DNA of 64,000 bases from NCBI RefSeq assembly GCF_030254645.1, contig NZ_CP116346.1:4505001-4569000 (forward strand). The letters run 5' to 3'. The position numbers were made by a program, and so were the translations under genes. Below, piece after piece: positions 51,029 to 59,184 of this stretch; position 1 is the first letter of the stretch, and each line of letters opens with the position of its first letter. Source of the DNA: Paucibacter sediminis (GTDB taxonomy: Bacteria > Pseudomonadota > Gammaproteobacteria > Burkholderiales > Burkholderiaceae_C). The notes under the pieces were generated by a model. It was not told the DNA's origin and ran no database searches. It saw only the letters and a list, made by a program, of their open reading frames with translations.

Positions 51029-52171
51029 TTAGCGCACCACGGCGATCTGCTCGCGCGCACCGCCCTTGTAGGTGAACAGGGTCAGCGCGCCATTCTTGAT
51101 GTCGCCCTTGCCGTCGAAGCCGATCGTGCCGGTCACGCCCTTGTAACCGTCGGTCTTGGCCAGCACCGGCAGGTACTTGGCAGGTTCGGCCGAGCCGGCC
51201 TTCACCATCGCCGCCACCATCACGTTCACGGCGTCATACACATAGGGGGCGTAGATCTGCACGTCCACCTTGTACTTTTCCTTGAACTTGGCCTTGAAGC
51301 CTTCCATCGACTTCTTGGATTCGCCTTCCACGCCACCAGCCTCGGCGCACACCACCTGGCCGTCACCCATGGTGCCCGCGGCCAGCTTGGGCAGCTCGCC
51401 CGAGCAGATGCCGTCGCCGCCCATGAACTTGGCTTCGATGCCCAGCTGCTTCATCTGGCGCAGCATCGGGCCGGCCACCGCGTCCATGCCGCCGAAGAAG
51501 ACCACATCGGGCTTCTTGGCCTTCAAGGAGGTCAGGATGGCGGTGAAGTCCGTGGCCTTGTCGTTGGTGAATTCGCGACCGACGACCTTGCCGCCGGAGG
51601 CCTTCACGCCCTTTTCGAACTCGTCGGCCACGCCCTGGCCGTACGCGGTGCGGTCATCGATCACGGCGATCGACTGGCCCTTGAGTTCCTTCACGGCGTA
51701 CTTGCCCAGCGTGCCGCCCAGGTGCACGTCGTCGGCCACCACGCGGAAAGCGGTCTTGTAGCCGTTGCGGGTGAACTTGGGGTTGGTCGCCGAGGGGCTG
51801 ATCTGCGGCACGCCAGCGTCGCTATACACCTTGGACGCGGGGATCGAGGTGCCCGAGTTCAGGTGGCCGATCACGCCGTTGACCTTGGAGTCCATCAGCT
51901 TCTGGGCCGCGGCCGTGCCCTGCTTCGGGTCGCCCGCGTCGTCTTCGGCCAGCAGTTCGAACTTGGCCTTCTTGCCGCCGATGGTGACGCCCTTGGCGTT
52001 CAGCTCATCGATGGCCATGCGCGCGCCCAACTCATTGTCCTTGCCCAGGTGGGCAATCGCGCCGCTGGTGGGGCCGACGTGGCCGATCTTCACGACCAGG
52101 TCCTGCGCCATCGCCGTGCCGCACAGCACGGCCGCGACGGCGCCCACGATCACATTCAACTTGACTTGCAT
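51029..52171 (-). CDS. Branched-chain amino acid ABC transporter substrate-binding protein
   Basis: A 380-residue periplasmic binding protein of the LivJ/LivK type. It has a signal peptide (LNVIVGAVAAVLCGTAMA), then VVKIGHVGPTSGAIAHLGKD, NGVIGHLNSGTSIPASKVY, VIDDRTAYGQGVADEFEKG and YAPYVYDAVNVMVAAMVKAG. The ATG has a strong GGAGGTAA ribosome-binding site. It is monocistronic with its own terminator; no permease or ATPase genes are beside it, so partners must be elsewhere. It is unrelated to the exopolysaccharide locus and marks its right border. Confidence 0.93.
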   Translation of the reverse strand: MQVKLNVIVGAVAAVLCGTAMAQDLVVKIGHVGPTSGAIAHLGKDNELGARMAIDELNAKGVTIGGKKAKFELLAEDDAGDPKQGTAAAQKLMDSKVNGVIGHLNSGTSIPASKVYSDAGVPQISPSATNPKFTRNGYKTAFRVVADDVHLGGTLGKYAVKELKGQSIAVIDDRTAYGQGVADEFEKGVKASGGKVVGREFTNDKATDFTAILTSLKAKKPDVVFFGGMDAVAGPMLRQMKQLGIEAKFMGGDGICSGELPKLAAGTMGDGQVVCAEAGGVEGESKKSMEGFKAKFKEKYKVDVQIYAPYVYDAVNVMVAAMVKAGSAEPAKYLPVLAKTDGYKGVTGTIGFDGKGDIKNGALTLFTYKGGAREQIAVVR

Positions 52172-52441
52172 GTATTACCTCCGAGTTGGAAGAAGGAGAG
52201 CTTATTAACGTTGAATTCTCAACGAGCGCAAACATACCCCAATTCCACCCCTTACTCCAGGGGGAAACTCTGGAAAACCGCATGCCATCTGATGCGTTCC
52301 GGCTGTCGTTTACCCGTACTTACCCTGCCGGTTTCATATGGGGTGCATCGATATGTGGCACAGCCGCACCGAGTTGGCACGCCACGCGAGGGGCAAGACC
52401 TGACCCCTGCGCCTAGCGCCGAGCCTCTGCCGGCCCGCGAT

Positions 52442-52870
52442 TCAGTCGCTGACGACGTGATGCGAGACCTGGCAACCCAGCTCGCGATAGCGCTTGAAGC
52501 GCATGCGCCCGGCCTGCACCTGCTGCTCATCGCGCGACACCACCTCCAGCACGCGCTCGAAGGTATCGAAGGCAGGCGGCAGGTCCGAACCCAGGTTGAG
52601 CAGCATGTGCCGGTGCGGGATCGACTCCACCCGCTCGGCCAGCACCACCGGGGTGCGCTGCAAGGCGGGCCTGAGCGGTGCGTCCGCCACGCGCACATGC
52701 GGGACGAACTCGGTTGGCTCGAAGGTCCAGAGCGCGGCGTCCAGCCGCTCCAGCATGGCTGGCGGCCCCAGCACCCCGACGCGTGCGCCGCTCAGCTGCG
52801 CCTTGCGCAGCAAGCGGCACACATAGGGCAGGCGGTCGGCCACATTGGTGTAGAAGCTCACCTCTGCCAT
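52442..52870 (-). CDS. holC: DNA polymerase III chi subunit
   Basis: A 142-residue protein matching HolC: AEVSFYTNVADRLPYVCRLL at the start, DAALWTFEPTEFVPHV and HRHMLLNLGSDLPPAFDTFE. Chi links the clamp loader to SSB. It lies 26 bases downstream of pepA on the same strand, an arrangement (pepA-holC) common in proteobacteria. The ATG at 52870 gives the normal family length; longer readings run into pepA. Confidence 0.92.
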   Translation of the reverse strand: MAEVSFYTNVADRLPYVCRLLRKAQLSGARVGVLGPPAMLERLDAALWTFEPTEFVPHVRVADAPLRPALQRTPVVLAERVESIPHRHMLLNLGSDLPPAFDTFERVLEVVSRDEQQVQAGRMRFKRYRELGCQVSHHVVSD

Positions 52871-52896
52871 ACGCCGACTCCTGCCTCCCCGCTCGC

Positions 52897-54357
52897 TCAA
52901 CGAACCTGCGACAGCACGAAGTGCGTCAACAGGCCCACCGGGCGGCCGGTGCCGCCCTTGGCGGCGCCACCCTTCCAGGCCGTGCCGGCGATGTCGAGAT
53001 GGCCCCAGCGGTACTTGCTGGCGAAGCGCTTGAGGAACATGGCCGCGGTGATCGAGCCACCGGCGCGCGAGCCCACATTGGCCACATCGGCGAAGTTGCT
53101 CTTCAGGCCTTCCTCGTACTCTTCGTCCAGCGGCATGCGCCAGCACAGATCCTGCGCGGCTTCGCCCGCCGCCAGCAGCGAGGCTGCCAGCTCGTCATCG
53201 CTCGCGTACATGCCGCTGCGCACGCCGCCCAGCGCGATCACGCAGGCGCCCGTCAGCGTCGCCACGTCCACCACCACCGCCGGCTTGAAGCGCTCGGCAT
53301 AGGTCAGCGCGTCGCACAGGATCAAGCGGCCCTCGGCGTCGGTGTTGAGGATTTCGATGGTCTGGCCCGACATCGAGGTCACCACATCGCCCGGCTTGAG
53401 CGCGCGCCCGCTGGGCATGTTCTCGCAGGCCGCGATGATGGCCACCAGATTGATCTTGGGCTTGAGTTCGGCCACGGCGCGCAGCGTGCCCAGCACGCTG
53501 GCCGCGCCGCCCATGTCGAACTTCATCTCATCCATCTCGGCGCCCGGCTTGAGCGAGATGCCACCCGAGTCGAAGGTGATGCCCTTGCCCACCAGCACCA
53601 CCGGCGCCTGCGTCTTGGCCGCACCCTCGTAGCGCGCCACGATGAAGCGCAGCGGCTCGTCCGAGCCCTTGGCCACCGACAGGAAGGAGCCCATGCCCAG
53701 CTTCTCGCAGGCCTTGTGATCCAGCACCTCGACCTTCAGCCCATGCGTGCGGCCCAGAGCCTTGACCTCGTCGGCCAGATAGCTGGGCGTGCAGTAGTTG
53801 CCCGGTCGGTTGGCGGCCTCGCGCGCCAGCTCGATGCCCTCGGCAATCGCCAGGCCACGGGCCAGGCCGGTCTTCACGGCCTTGGCATCGTCCTTGCCGG
53901 CCAGCAGGCTGAGCTTGTTGAAGGCGCCAGCCTTGGGCGCGCTCGGCTTGGTATGGCGGTAGACGTAGACGGCATCGCGCACGGCCAGCACGGTCTGCTC
54001 GACCAGCGCGTCGCTCACAGCGTCGAAACCAGCGAAGGCGATCGCCGCATGCGCGGCGCCACGGCCCTTCAGCTGGCCCACCGCGTTCTGCACCGCGGCA
54101 CGTGCCGCCTTGACCGTGGCCTTGCCGGCGGCGGCGAACACCACGCGCGCGGCCTTCACACCGGCCGGGCGCAGCAAGGTCAGGGCCTTGCCGGCCTTGA
54201 ATTCAAAATCCCCCAGCTTGACCGCATCCTTGAGCAGGGCGCTCAGGGCTGCATCCAAACCAGCGGGCACGGCCTCGCCCGCCACGATCACCACCAGCGC
54301 ATCCGCTGACACATTGGCCAATGCATCCAGGGACGCAGTCTGAGTACGGAAGTCCAT
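52897..54357 (-). CDS. pepA: Leucyl aminopeptidase
   Basis: A 486-residue M17 aminopeptidase. The metal and catalytic residues lie in VLVGKGITFDSGGISLKPG, EMKFDMGGAASVLG and EILNTDAEGRLILCDAL, which is the family signature. The ATG at 54357 gives the normal length. It is divergent from lptF with only 28 bases between start codons, so the promoters must overlap the opposite genes. Confidence 0.95.
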   Translation of the reverse strand: MDFRTQTASLDALANVSADALVVIVAGEAVPAGLDAALSALLKDAVKLGDFEFKAGKALTLLRPAGVKAARVVFAAAGKATVKAARAAVQNAVGQLKGRGAAHAAIAFAGFDAVSDALVEQTVLAVRDAVYVYRHTKPSAPKAGAFNKLSLLAGKDDAKAVKTGLARGLAIAEGIELAREAANRPGNYCTPSYLADEVKALGRTHGLKVEVLDHKACEKLGMGSFLSVAKGSDEPLRFIVARYEGAAKTQAPVVLVGKGITFDSGGISLKPGAEMDEMKFDMGGAASVLGTLRAVAELKPKINLVAIIAACENMPSGRALKPGDVVTSMSGQTIEILNTDAEGRLILCDALTYAERFKPAVVVDVATLTGACVIALGGVRSGMYASDDELAASLLAAGEAAQDLCWRMPLDEEYEEGLKSNFADVANVGSRAGGSITAAMFLKRFASKYRWGHLDIAGTAWKGGAAKGGTGRPVGLLTHFVLSQVR

Positions 54358-54385
54358 AATGTCGAGAAATAGATAAAGTGCCCGG

Positions 54386-55492
54386 ATGTTATTCGATTCC
54401 ACCGTACGCAAGGAGTTGGCCAGAAGCTTCGGCGTCACCCTCGTCGTCATCCTCACCATCGTGCTGACGATGATGCTGATCAAGACCCTGGGCCTGGCGG
54501 CGGGCGGCAATGTCGCCCCCCAGCATGTGCTCTACCTGCTGGGCTATATGTCGCTGGCGCACCTGCCCACGATGCTGAGCCTGTCGCTCTTCATCGCCAT
54601 CGTCGCCACGCTGGGCCGCATGTACCGCGAGTCCGAGATGACGATCTGGTTTGCCAGCGGCGTCGGGCTGGGCCGCTTCGTCAAGCCGGTGCTGCGCACC
54701 GCCTGGCCGGTGGTGCTGGCGGTGGCGGTGCTGATGATGATCATCTGGCCCTGGGGCAACCAGAACAGCAGCCAGTTGCGCGAGCTGTACGAGCAGCGCA
54801 GCGATCTGTCGCGGGTCGCGCCCGGCCAGTTCCAGAGTTCGGCCGACGGCTCGCGCGTGTTCTTCATCGAGCGCGACAGCGCCGACGACAAGACCGCGCG
54901 CAATGTCTTCATCCTGATGAACTCCGAGCGCAGCGAATCGGTCACCACCTCGCTGAAGGGCCATATCGAAACGGCCAAGGACCAGCGCTTCCTGGTGCTC
55001 GAGCATGGCCAGCGCAATGAGCAGGACCCCCAATCCGGCGCCAAGGCCCTGGCGCGCTTCGAGGAATACAAATTGCTCGTGGACAACCAGGCCATGCGCG
55101 CCACCGACCAACGCCCGCCCAAGGCGATCGGCACCCTCGAGTTGCTGGACAAGCCGATCCCGCGCAACCAGGGCGAGCTGACCTGGCGTTTCGGCATGGC
55201 GCTGGGCTGCGTCAACCTGATGCTGCTGGGCATCGGCATCTCGGCCAGCAACCCGCGTCGCGCCAGCAACTGGAACCTGCTGTTCGCCCTGCTCGGCTTC
55301 GTGGTCTATTTCAATCTCATCAACCTCTCGCAGTCCTGGGTTGCCAGCGGCCGCATGAGCATGGCCGGCGCCCTGCTGGCGGTGCACGGCAGCGGCTTTG
55401 CGCTGGCCCTGGGCCTGCTGTGGTGGCGCGACCAGGGCAACCGCCTGTGCCTGCCCAGGTGCAAGCCCCGCTTGGCCGGGGGCGGCGCATGA
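54386..55492 (+). CDS. lptF: LPS export permease LptF
   Basis: A 368-residue YjgP/YjgQ-family permease with N- and C-terminal groups of membrane helices around a periplasmic jellyroll domain. MLFDSTVRKELARSFGVTLV, LSLFIAIVATLGRMYRESEM and SRVFFIERD are typical of LptF. With LptG and LptB it extracts lipopolysaccharide from the inner membrane. Its stop overlaps lptG by 4 bases. Confidence 0.94.
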   Translation: MLFDSTVRKELARSFGVTLVVILTIVLTMMLIKTLGLAAGGNVAPQHVLYLLGYMSLAHLPTMLSLSLFIAIVATLGRMYRESEMTIWFASGVGLGRFVKPVLRTAWPVVLAVAVLMMIIWPWGNQNSSQLRELYEQRSDLSRVAPGQFQSSADGSRVFFIERDSADDKTARNVFILMNSERSESVTTSLKGHIETAKDQRFLVLEHGQRNEQDPQSGAKALARFEEYKLLVDNQAMRATDQRPPKAIGTLELLDKPIPRNQGELTWRFGMALGCVNLMLLGIGISASNPRRASNWNLLFALLGFVVYFNLINLSQSWVASGRMSMAGALLAVHGSGFALALGLLWWRDQGNRLCLPRCKPRLAGGGA

Positions 55493-56658
55493 GGACGGTA
55501 CGCCGCCTGCTCTACCGCGATGTGTTCGGCGCCGTGTCCTTCGTGATGCTGGGCTTTCTGTCGCTGTTCTTCTTCGTCGACTTCGTGGACGACCTGGACC
55601 GCATGAACCGGGTCGGCGCCGGCGCCGCCCAGGCGGCCTGGCTGTCGCTGCTCAAGGTGCCCGGCAATGTCTACGAGCTGGCGCCCTTCGCCATCCTGAT
55701 CGGCACCATCTACAGCCTGGCGCGCCTGGCACAGTCGAGCGAGTTCACCATCCTGCGCACCGCCGGCCTCGGGCCCGGGCGCGCGCTGGGCCTGCTCGCC
55801 AGCCTGGCACTGATGTTCGCGGCCCTCACCTTCGTGATCGGCGACTACATCGCCCCCCTGACCGGGCGCGAGGCGATGGTGGCGCGCGCGCGCAATGCCG
55901 GCGCCGCGGTGAGCGAGAGCGGCGCCTGGCTGAAGGACAAGCTCAGCACGCCGGCCGGCGAATGGAGCTACTCGGTCCATGTGCAGCGCGCGCGCGCCGG
56001 CGGCCTGCTGGAGCAGATCCGCATCTTCGAGTTCGATGCCCAGGGCGGCCTGGTGACGCGCCTGTCGGCCCAGAGCGCCAAGGTCTCGAACATCGGCGTC
56101 TGGACGCTCGAGGGCGTGAGCGCCACGCAATGGCGGCAGACCGGTAGCCCGCTGCTGAGCCTGGCGCCCGGCAAGGAAGCGGCGCCGGCGGCAAGACCTG
56201 GCACCGGGCCGGCGCCGGCGGGCCTGGTGGAACATCGGCTGGCGCAACTGCCCTGGCACAGCAGCCTCACCCTCGGGGTGGTGACGGCCGCGGTGCTGCC
56301 GGCGGCCAATATGTCGACGCTGGAGCTGTACCGCTACACCGAGCATCTCTCGGCCCAGGAGCAGTCGGCCCAGGCCCACAACATCCAGTTCTGGCGCAAG
56401 GCCTTCTACCCGATCGCCTGCATGGTGATGGTGGCCCTGGCCCTGCCCTTTGCCTATCTGCACGGCCGCGCCGGCGGCATCAGCCTGAAGGTGTTTGGCG
56501 GCATCATGCTGGGCATCAGCTTCGTGCTGATCAACAACCTGGCGGGCCATCTGGGCCTGCTGAAGAACTGGACGCCCTGGGCCGTGGCCGCGGCGCCCAG
56601 TCTGTTCTACATGGGCATCTCGCTGGCCGCCTTCGGCTGGCTGGTGCGGTACCGGTGA
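55489..56658 (+). CDS. lptG: LPS export permease LptG
   Basis: A 389-residue partner of LptF. MRTVRRLLYRDVFGAVSFVM leads the first helix, then PFAILIGTIYSLARLAQSSE and LRTAGLGPGRALGLLASL; the C-terminal helices include YPIACMVMVALALPFAYLHG. The start at 55489 forms ATGA with the lptF stop; upstream readings are inside lptF. Its end overlaps the CbiX-type gene by 4 bases. Confidence 0.94.
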   Translation: MRTVRRLLYRDVFGAVSFVMLGFLSLFFFVDFVDDLDRMNRVGAGAAQAAWLSLLKVPGNVYELAPFAILIGTIYSLARLAQSSEFTILRTAGLGPGRALGLLASLALMFAALTFVIGDYIAPLTGREAMVARARNAGAAVSESGAWLKDKLSTPAGEWSYSVHVQRARAGGLLEQIRIFEFDAQGGLVTRLSAQSAKVSNIGVWTLEGVSATQWRQTGSPLLSLAPGKEAAPAARPGTGPAPAGLVEHRLAQLPWHSSLTLGVVTAAVLPAANMSTLELYRYTEHLSAQEQSAQAHNIQFWRKAFYPIACMVMVALALPFAYLHGRAGGISLKVFGGIMLGISFVLINNLAGHLGLLKNWTPWAVAAAPSLFYMGISLAAFGWLVRYR

Positions 56659-57062
56659 CGACGATGGATGGCCTGCTCCTGTTTGCCCATGGCGCCCGCG
56701 ACCCCGCCTGGGCCCGCCCCTTCGAGGAAGTGGCGCGCCGCATCCGCCTGGCGCGCCCCGCGCTGCCGCTGCAGCTGGCCTTTCTGGAGCTGATGCAGCC
56801 GGACATCGAAAGCGCCGCGCTGCAGCTGGCCGAGGCCGGCTGCACGCGCGTGCACATCGTGCCGCTCTTCCTCGGCGCCAGCGGCCATGTGCGGCGCGAC
56901 GTGCCACCGCTGGTGGACAAATTGCGCGCCGCCTGGGGCGAGCGCGTGCAATGGCTGCTGCATCCCGCCATCGGCGAGCAGGACGCGCTGATGCAGGCGA
57001 TGGCCGATCTCAGCCTGGGGCTGCTGAACGCCGGCTCGGCGAACGAGGGCCACGCGCCATGA
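56655..57062 (+). CDS. cbiX: CbiX/SirB-like sirohydrochlorin chelatase
   Basis: A 135-residue single-domain chelatase. LLLFAHGARDPAW has the first metal-binding His, and VPLFLGASGHVRRDVPPLV has the second. Such proteins insert iron or cobalt into sirohydrochlorin for siroheme or cobalamin. The GTG at 56655 overlaps the lptG stop; an ATG nine bases later is possible. It is followed, with another 4-base overlap, by cysB, which fits a sulfite-reductase siroheme role. Confidence 0.85.
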   Translation: MTTMDGLLLFAHGARDPAWARPFEEVARRIRLARPALPLQLAFLELMQPDIESAALQLAEAGCTRVHIVPLFLGASGHVRRDVPPLVDKLRAAWGERVQWLLHPAIGEQDALMQAMADLSLGLLNAGSANEGHAP

Positions 57063-58003
57063 ACCTGCATCAATTCCGTTTTGTCCAGGAAGCGGCGCGC
57101 CGCAACCTCAACCTCACCGAGACCGCCAAGGCCTTGTTCACCTCCCAGCCCGGCGTCTCCAAGGCCATCCTGGAGCTGGAAGAGGAGCTCGGCGTCGACA
57201 TCTTCTCGCGCCATGGCAAGCGCCTGCGCAGCATCACCGAGCCCGGCCAGCAGGTGCTCAAGGCCATCGAGGTCATCATGCGCGAGGTCGGCAACCTCAA
57301 GCGCATCGGCGAGGAGTATTCCAAGCAGGATGCCGGCACGCTCTCCATCGCCACCACCCACACCCAGGCGCGCTATGTGCTGCCCGGGCCGGTGGCGCAG
57401 CTGCGGCGCCTGTACCCGCAGGTCAATGTGAGCCTGCACCAGGGCAACCCCGAGCAGGTCGCGCGCATGCTGGTCGACGAGACCGCCGATGTCGGCCTCG
57501 CCACCGAGTCGCTCAGCGAGTTCGAGGAACTGATCTCCCTGCCCTGCTACGAATGGCAGCATGTGCTGGTGGTGCCCGCCGGCCATCCCTTGGCGCTGGT
57601 CGAGCGCCCCACGCTGGAGCAACTGGCGGCCGAACCCCTGGTGAGCTACCACCCCAGCTTCACCGGACGCACCCGCATCGACCGCGCCTTTGCCGCGCGC
57701 CACCTGCAGCCCAATATCGTGCTGGAGGCGATCGACTCCGACGTCATCAAGACCTATGTGCGCCTGGGCATGGGCGCGGGCATCGTGGCCGAGATGGCGG
57801 TACGCGACGATCCGCCGGGCGGCGACCTGGTGGCGAAGCCGCTGGGCCATCTGTTCGGCCAGAACGTGGCCCGCATCGCCTTCAAGCGCGGCGCCTATCT
57901 GCGCAACTATGTCTATGCCTTTGCTGAACTGCTGTCCGAGCGCCTCAACAAGCACCTGCTGCAGCGCGCCCTGAACGGCCAGGCCAGCGACTACGAACTC
58001 TGA
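57059..58003 (+). CDS. cysB: CysB-family LysR transcriptional regulator
   Basis: A 314-residue LysR protein of the CysB/Cbl group. The N-terminal winged helix MNLHQFRFVQEAARRNLNL and TETAKALFTSQPGVSKAI, and the effector domain IATTHTQARYVLPG and LEAIDSDVIKTYVRLGMG, read as CysB. It would control sulfate uptake and cysteine synthesis in response to acetylserine. The start forms ATGA with the chelatase stop. Confidence 0.92.
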   Translation: MNLHQFRFVQEAARRNLNLTETAKALFTSQPGVSKAILELEEELGVDIFSRHGKRLRSITEPGQQVLKAIEVIMREVGNLKRIGEEYSKQDAGTLSIATTHTQARYVLPGPVAQLRRLYPQVNVSLHQGNPEQVARMLVDETADVGLATESLSEFEELISLPCYEWQHVLVVPAGHPLALVERPTLEQLAAEPLVSYHPSFTGRTRIDRAFAARHLQPNIVLEAIDSDVIKTYVRLGMGAGIVAEMAVRDDPPGGDLVAKPLGHLFGQNVARIAFKRGAYLRNYVYAFAELLSERLNKHLLQRALNGQASDYEL

Positions 58004-58028
58004 GTCTTACGCCCGTCCCGTCTTGCCG

Positions 58029-59183
58029 ATGACCACGCCACCCACGCTTGCATCCCGCCTGCCCGATGTGGGCACCACCATCTTCACGCGCATGTCGGCG
58101 CTGGCCCAGCAGCACCAGGCCGTCAACCTGGGCCAGGGTTTTCCGGATTTCGACTGCGACCCGGCCCTGATCGATGCGGTGGACGCGGCCATGCGTGCCG
58201 GCCACAACCAGTACCCGATGATGAGCGGCGTGCCGGCGCTGCGCGAGGCGGTGGCGGCCAAGCTGCAGCGGCTCTACGGCCATGCCTATGACGCCGGCCG
58301 CGAGATCACCATCACCGCCGGTGCCACCCAGGCCATCTTCACCGCCCTGCTCGCCATCGTGCATCCGGGCGACGAGGTGATCGTGCTGGAACCCTGCTAC
58401 GACAGCTATGCGCCCAACATCCAGCTGGCCGGCGGCCGCGTGCGGCGCGTGCCCTTGGACCCGCACAGCTTCCGTCCGGACTTCGCGCGCATCCGCGCGG
58501 CGCTGGGCGAGCGCACCCGCGCCATCGTCATCAACACCCCGCACAACCCCAGCGGCACGGTCTGGAGCGATGCCGACATGCGCGCGCTCGCCGCACTGCT
58601 GGAGGGCACCCAGGTGCTGGTGATCAGCGACGAGGTCTACGAGCACATGGTGTTCGATGGCCAGCTGCACCAGAGCGCGGCGCGCTACCCGGCGCTGGCG
58701 GCGCGCAGCCTGATCGTCTCCAGCTTTGGCAAGACCTACCATGTCACCGGCTGGAAGGTCGGCTATGTGGCCGCGCCGGCCGCCCTCACGGCGGAGTTCC
58801 GCAAGGTGCATCAGTACAACGTGTTCACCGTCAACACGCCGATGCAGCATGGCCTGGCACGCTACCTCGACGACCCCAGGCCCTATCTGGACCTGCCGGC
58901 CTTCTACCAGCGCAAGCGCGATCTGTTCCGCGCCGGCCTGGCGCGCACGCCGCTGCGCCTGCTGCCCTGCGAAGGCACTTATTTTCAATGCGTGGACTAC
59001 AGCGCCGTGAGCGAGCTGCCGGAAGAGGCCTTCTGCGATTGGCTGACGCGCGAGATCGGCGTCGCGGCGATTCCGATGGCGGCATTTGGCGGCGCCGACC
59101 GCCACGAGCGCGTGGTGCGCTTCTGCTTCGCCAAGCGCGACGAGACGCTCAACAAGGCGCTGGAGCTGCTCGCCAGGCTGTGA
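58029..59183 (+). CDS. PLP aminotransferase (methionine aminotransferase-like)
   Basis: A 384-residue class I aminotransferase. VNLGQGFPDFDCD, ITITAGATQAIFTALLA, VINTPHNPSGTVW and SSFGKTYHVTGWKVGY (PLP Lys) are the family blocks and are closest to YbdL-type methionine aminotransferase. A TTG two codons upstream is ignored in favour of the ATG. It follows cysB by 25 bases, which suits a sulfur amino acid role. It converges with the FimV-like gene one base apart. Confidence 0.88.
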   Translation: MTTPPTLASRLPDVGTTIFTRMSALAQQHQAVNLGQGFPDFDCDPALIDAVDAAMRAGHNQYPMMSGVPALREAVAAKLQRLYGHAYDAGREITITAGATQAIFTALLAIVHPGDEVIVLEPCYDSYAPNIQLAGGRVRRVPLDPHSFRPDFARIRAALGERTRAIVINTPHNPSGTVWSDADMRALAALLEGTQVLVISDEVYEHMVFDGQLHQSAARYPALAARSLIVSSFGKTYHVTGWKVGYVAAPAALTAEFRKVHQYNVFTVNTPMQHGLARYLDDPRPYLDLPAFYQRKRDLFRAGLARTPLRLLPCEGTYFQCVDYSAVSELPEEAFCDWLTREIGVAAIPMAAFGGADRHERVVRFCFAKRDETLNKALELLARL

Positions 59184-59184
59184 A

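Noticed and set aside
55306-56907. 533-codon minus-strand frame opposite lptG
   Set aside because: Arg/Gly/Ala-rich antisense frame with no family match; lptF and lptG are unambiguous.
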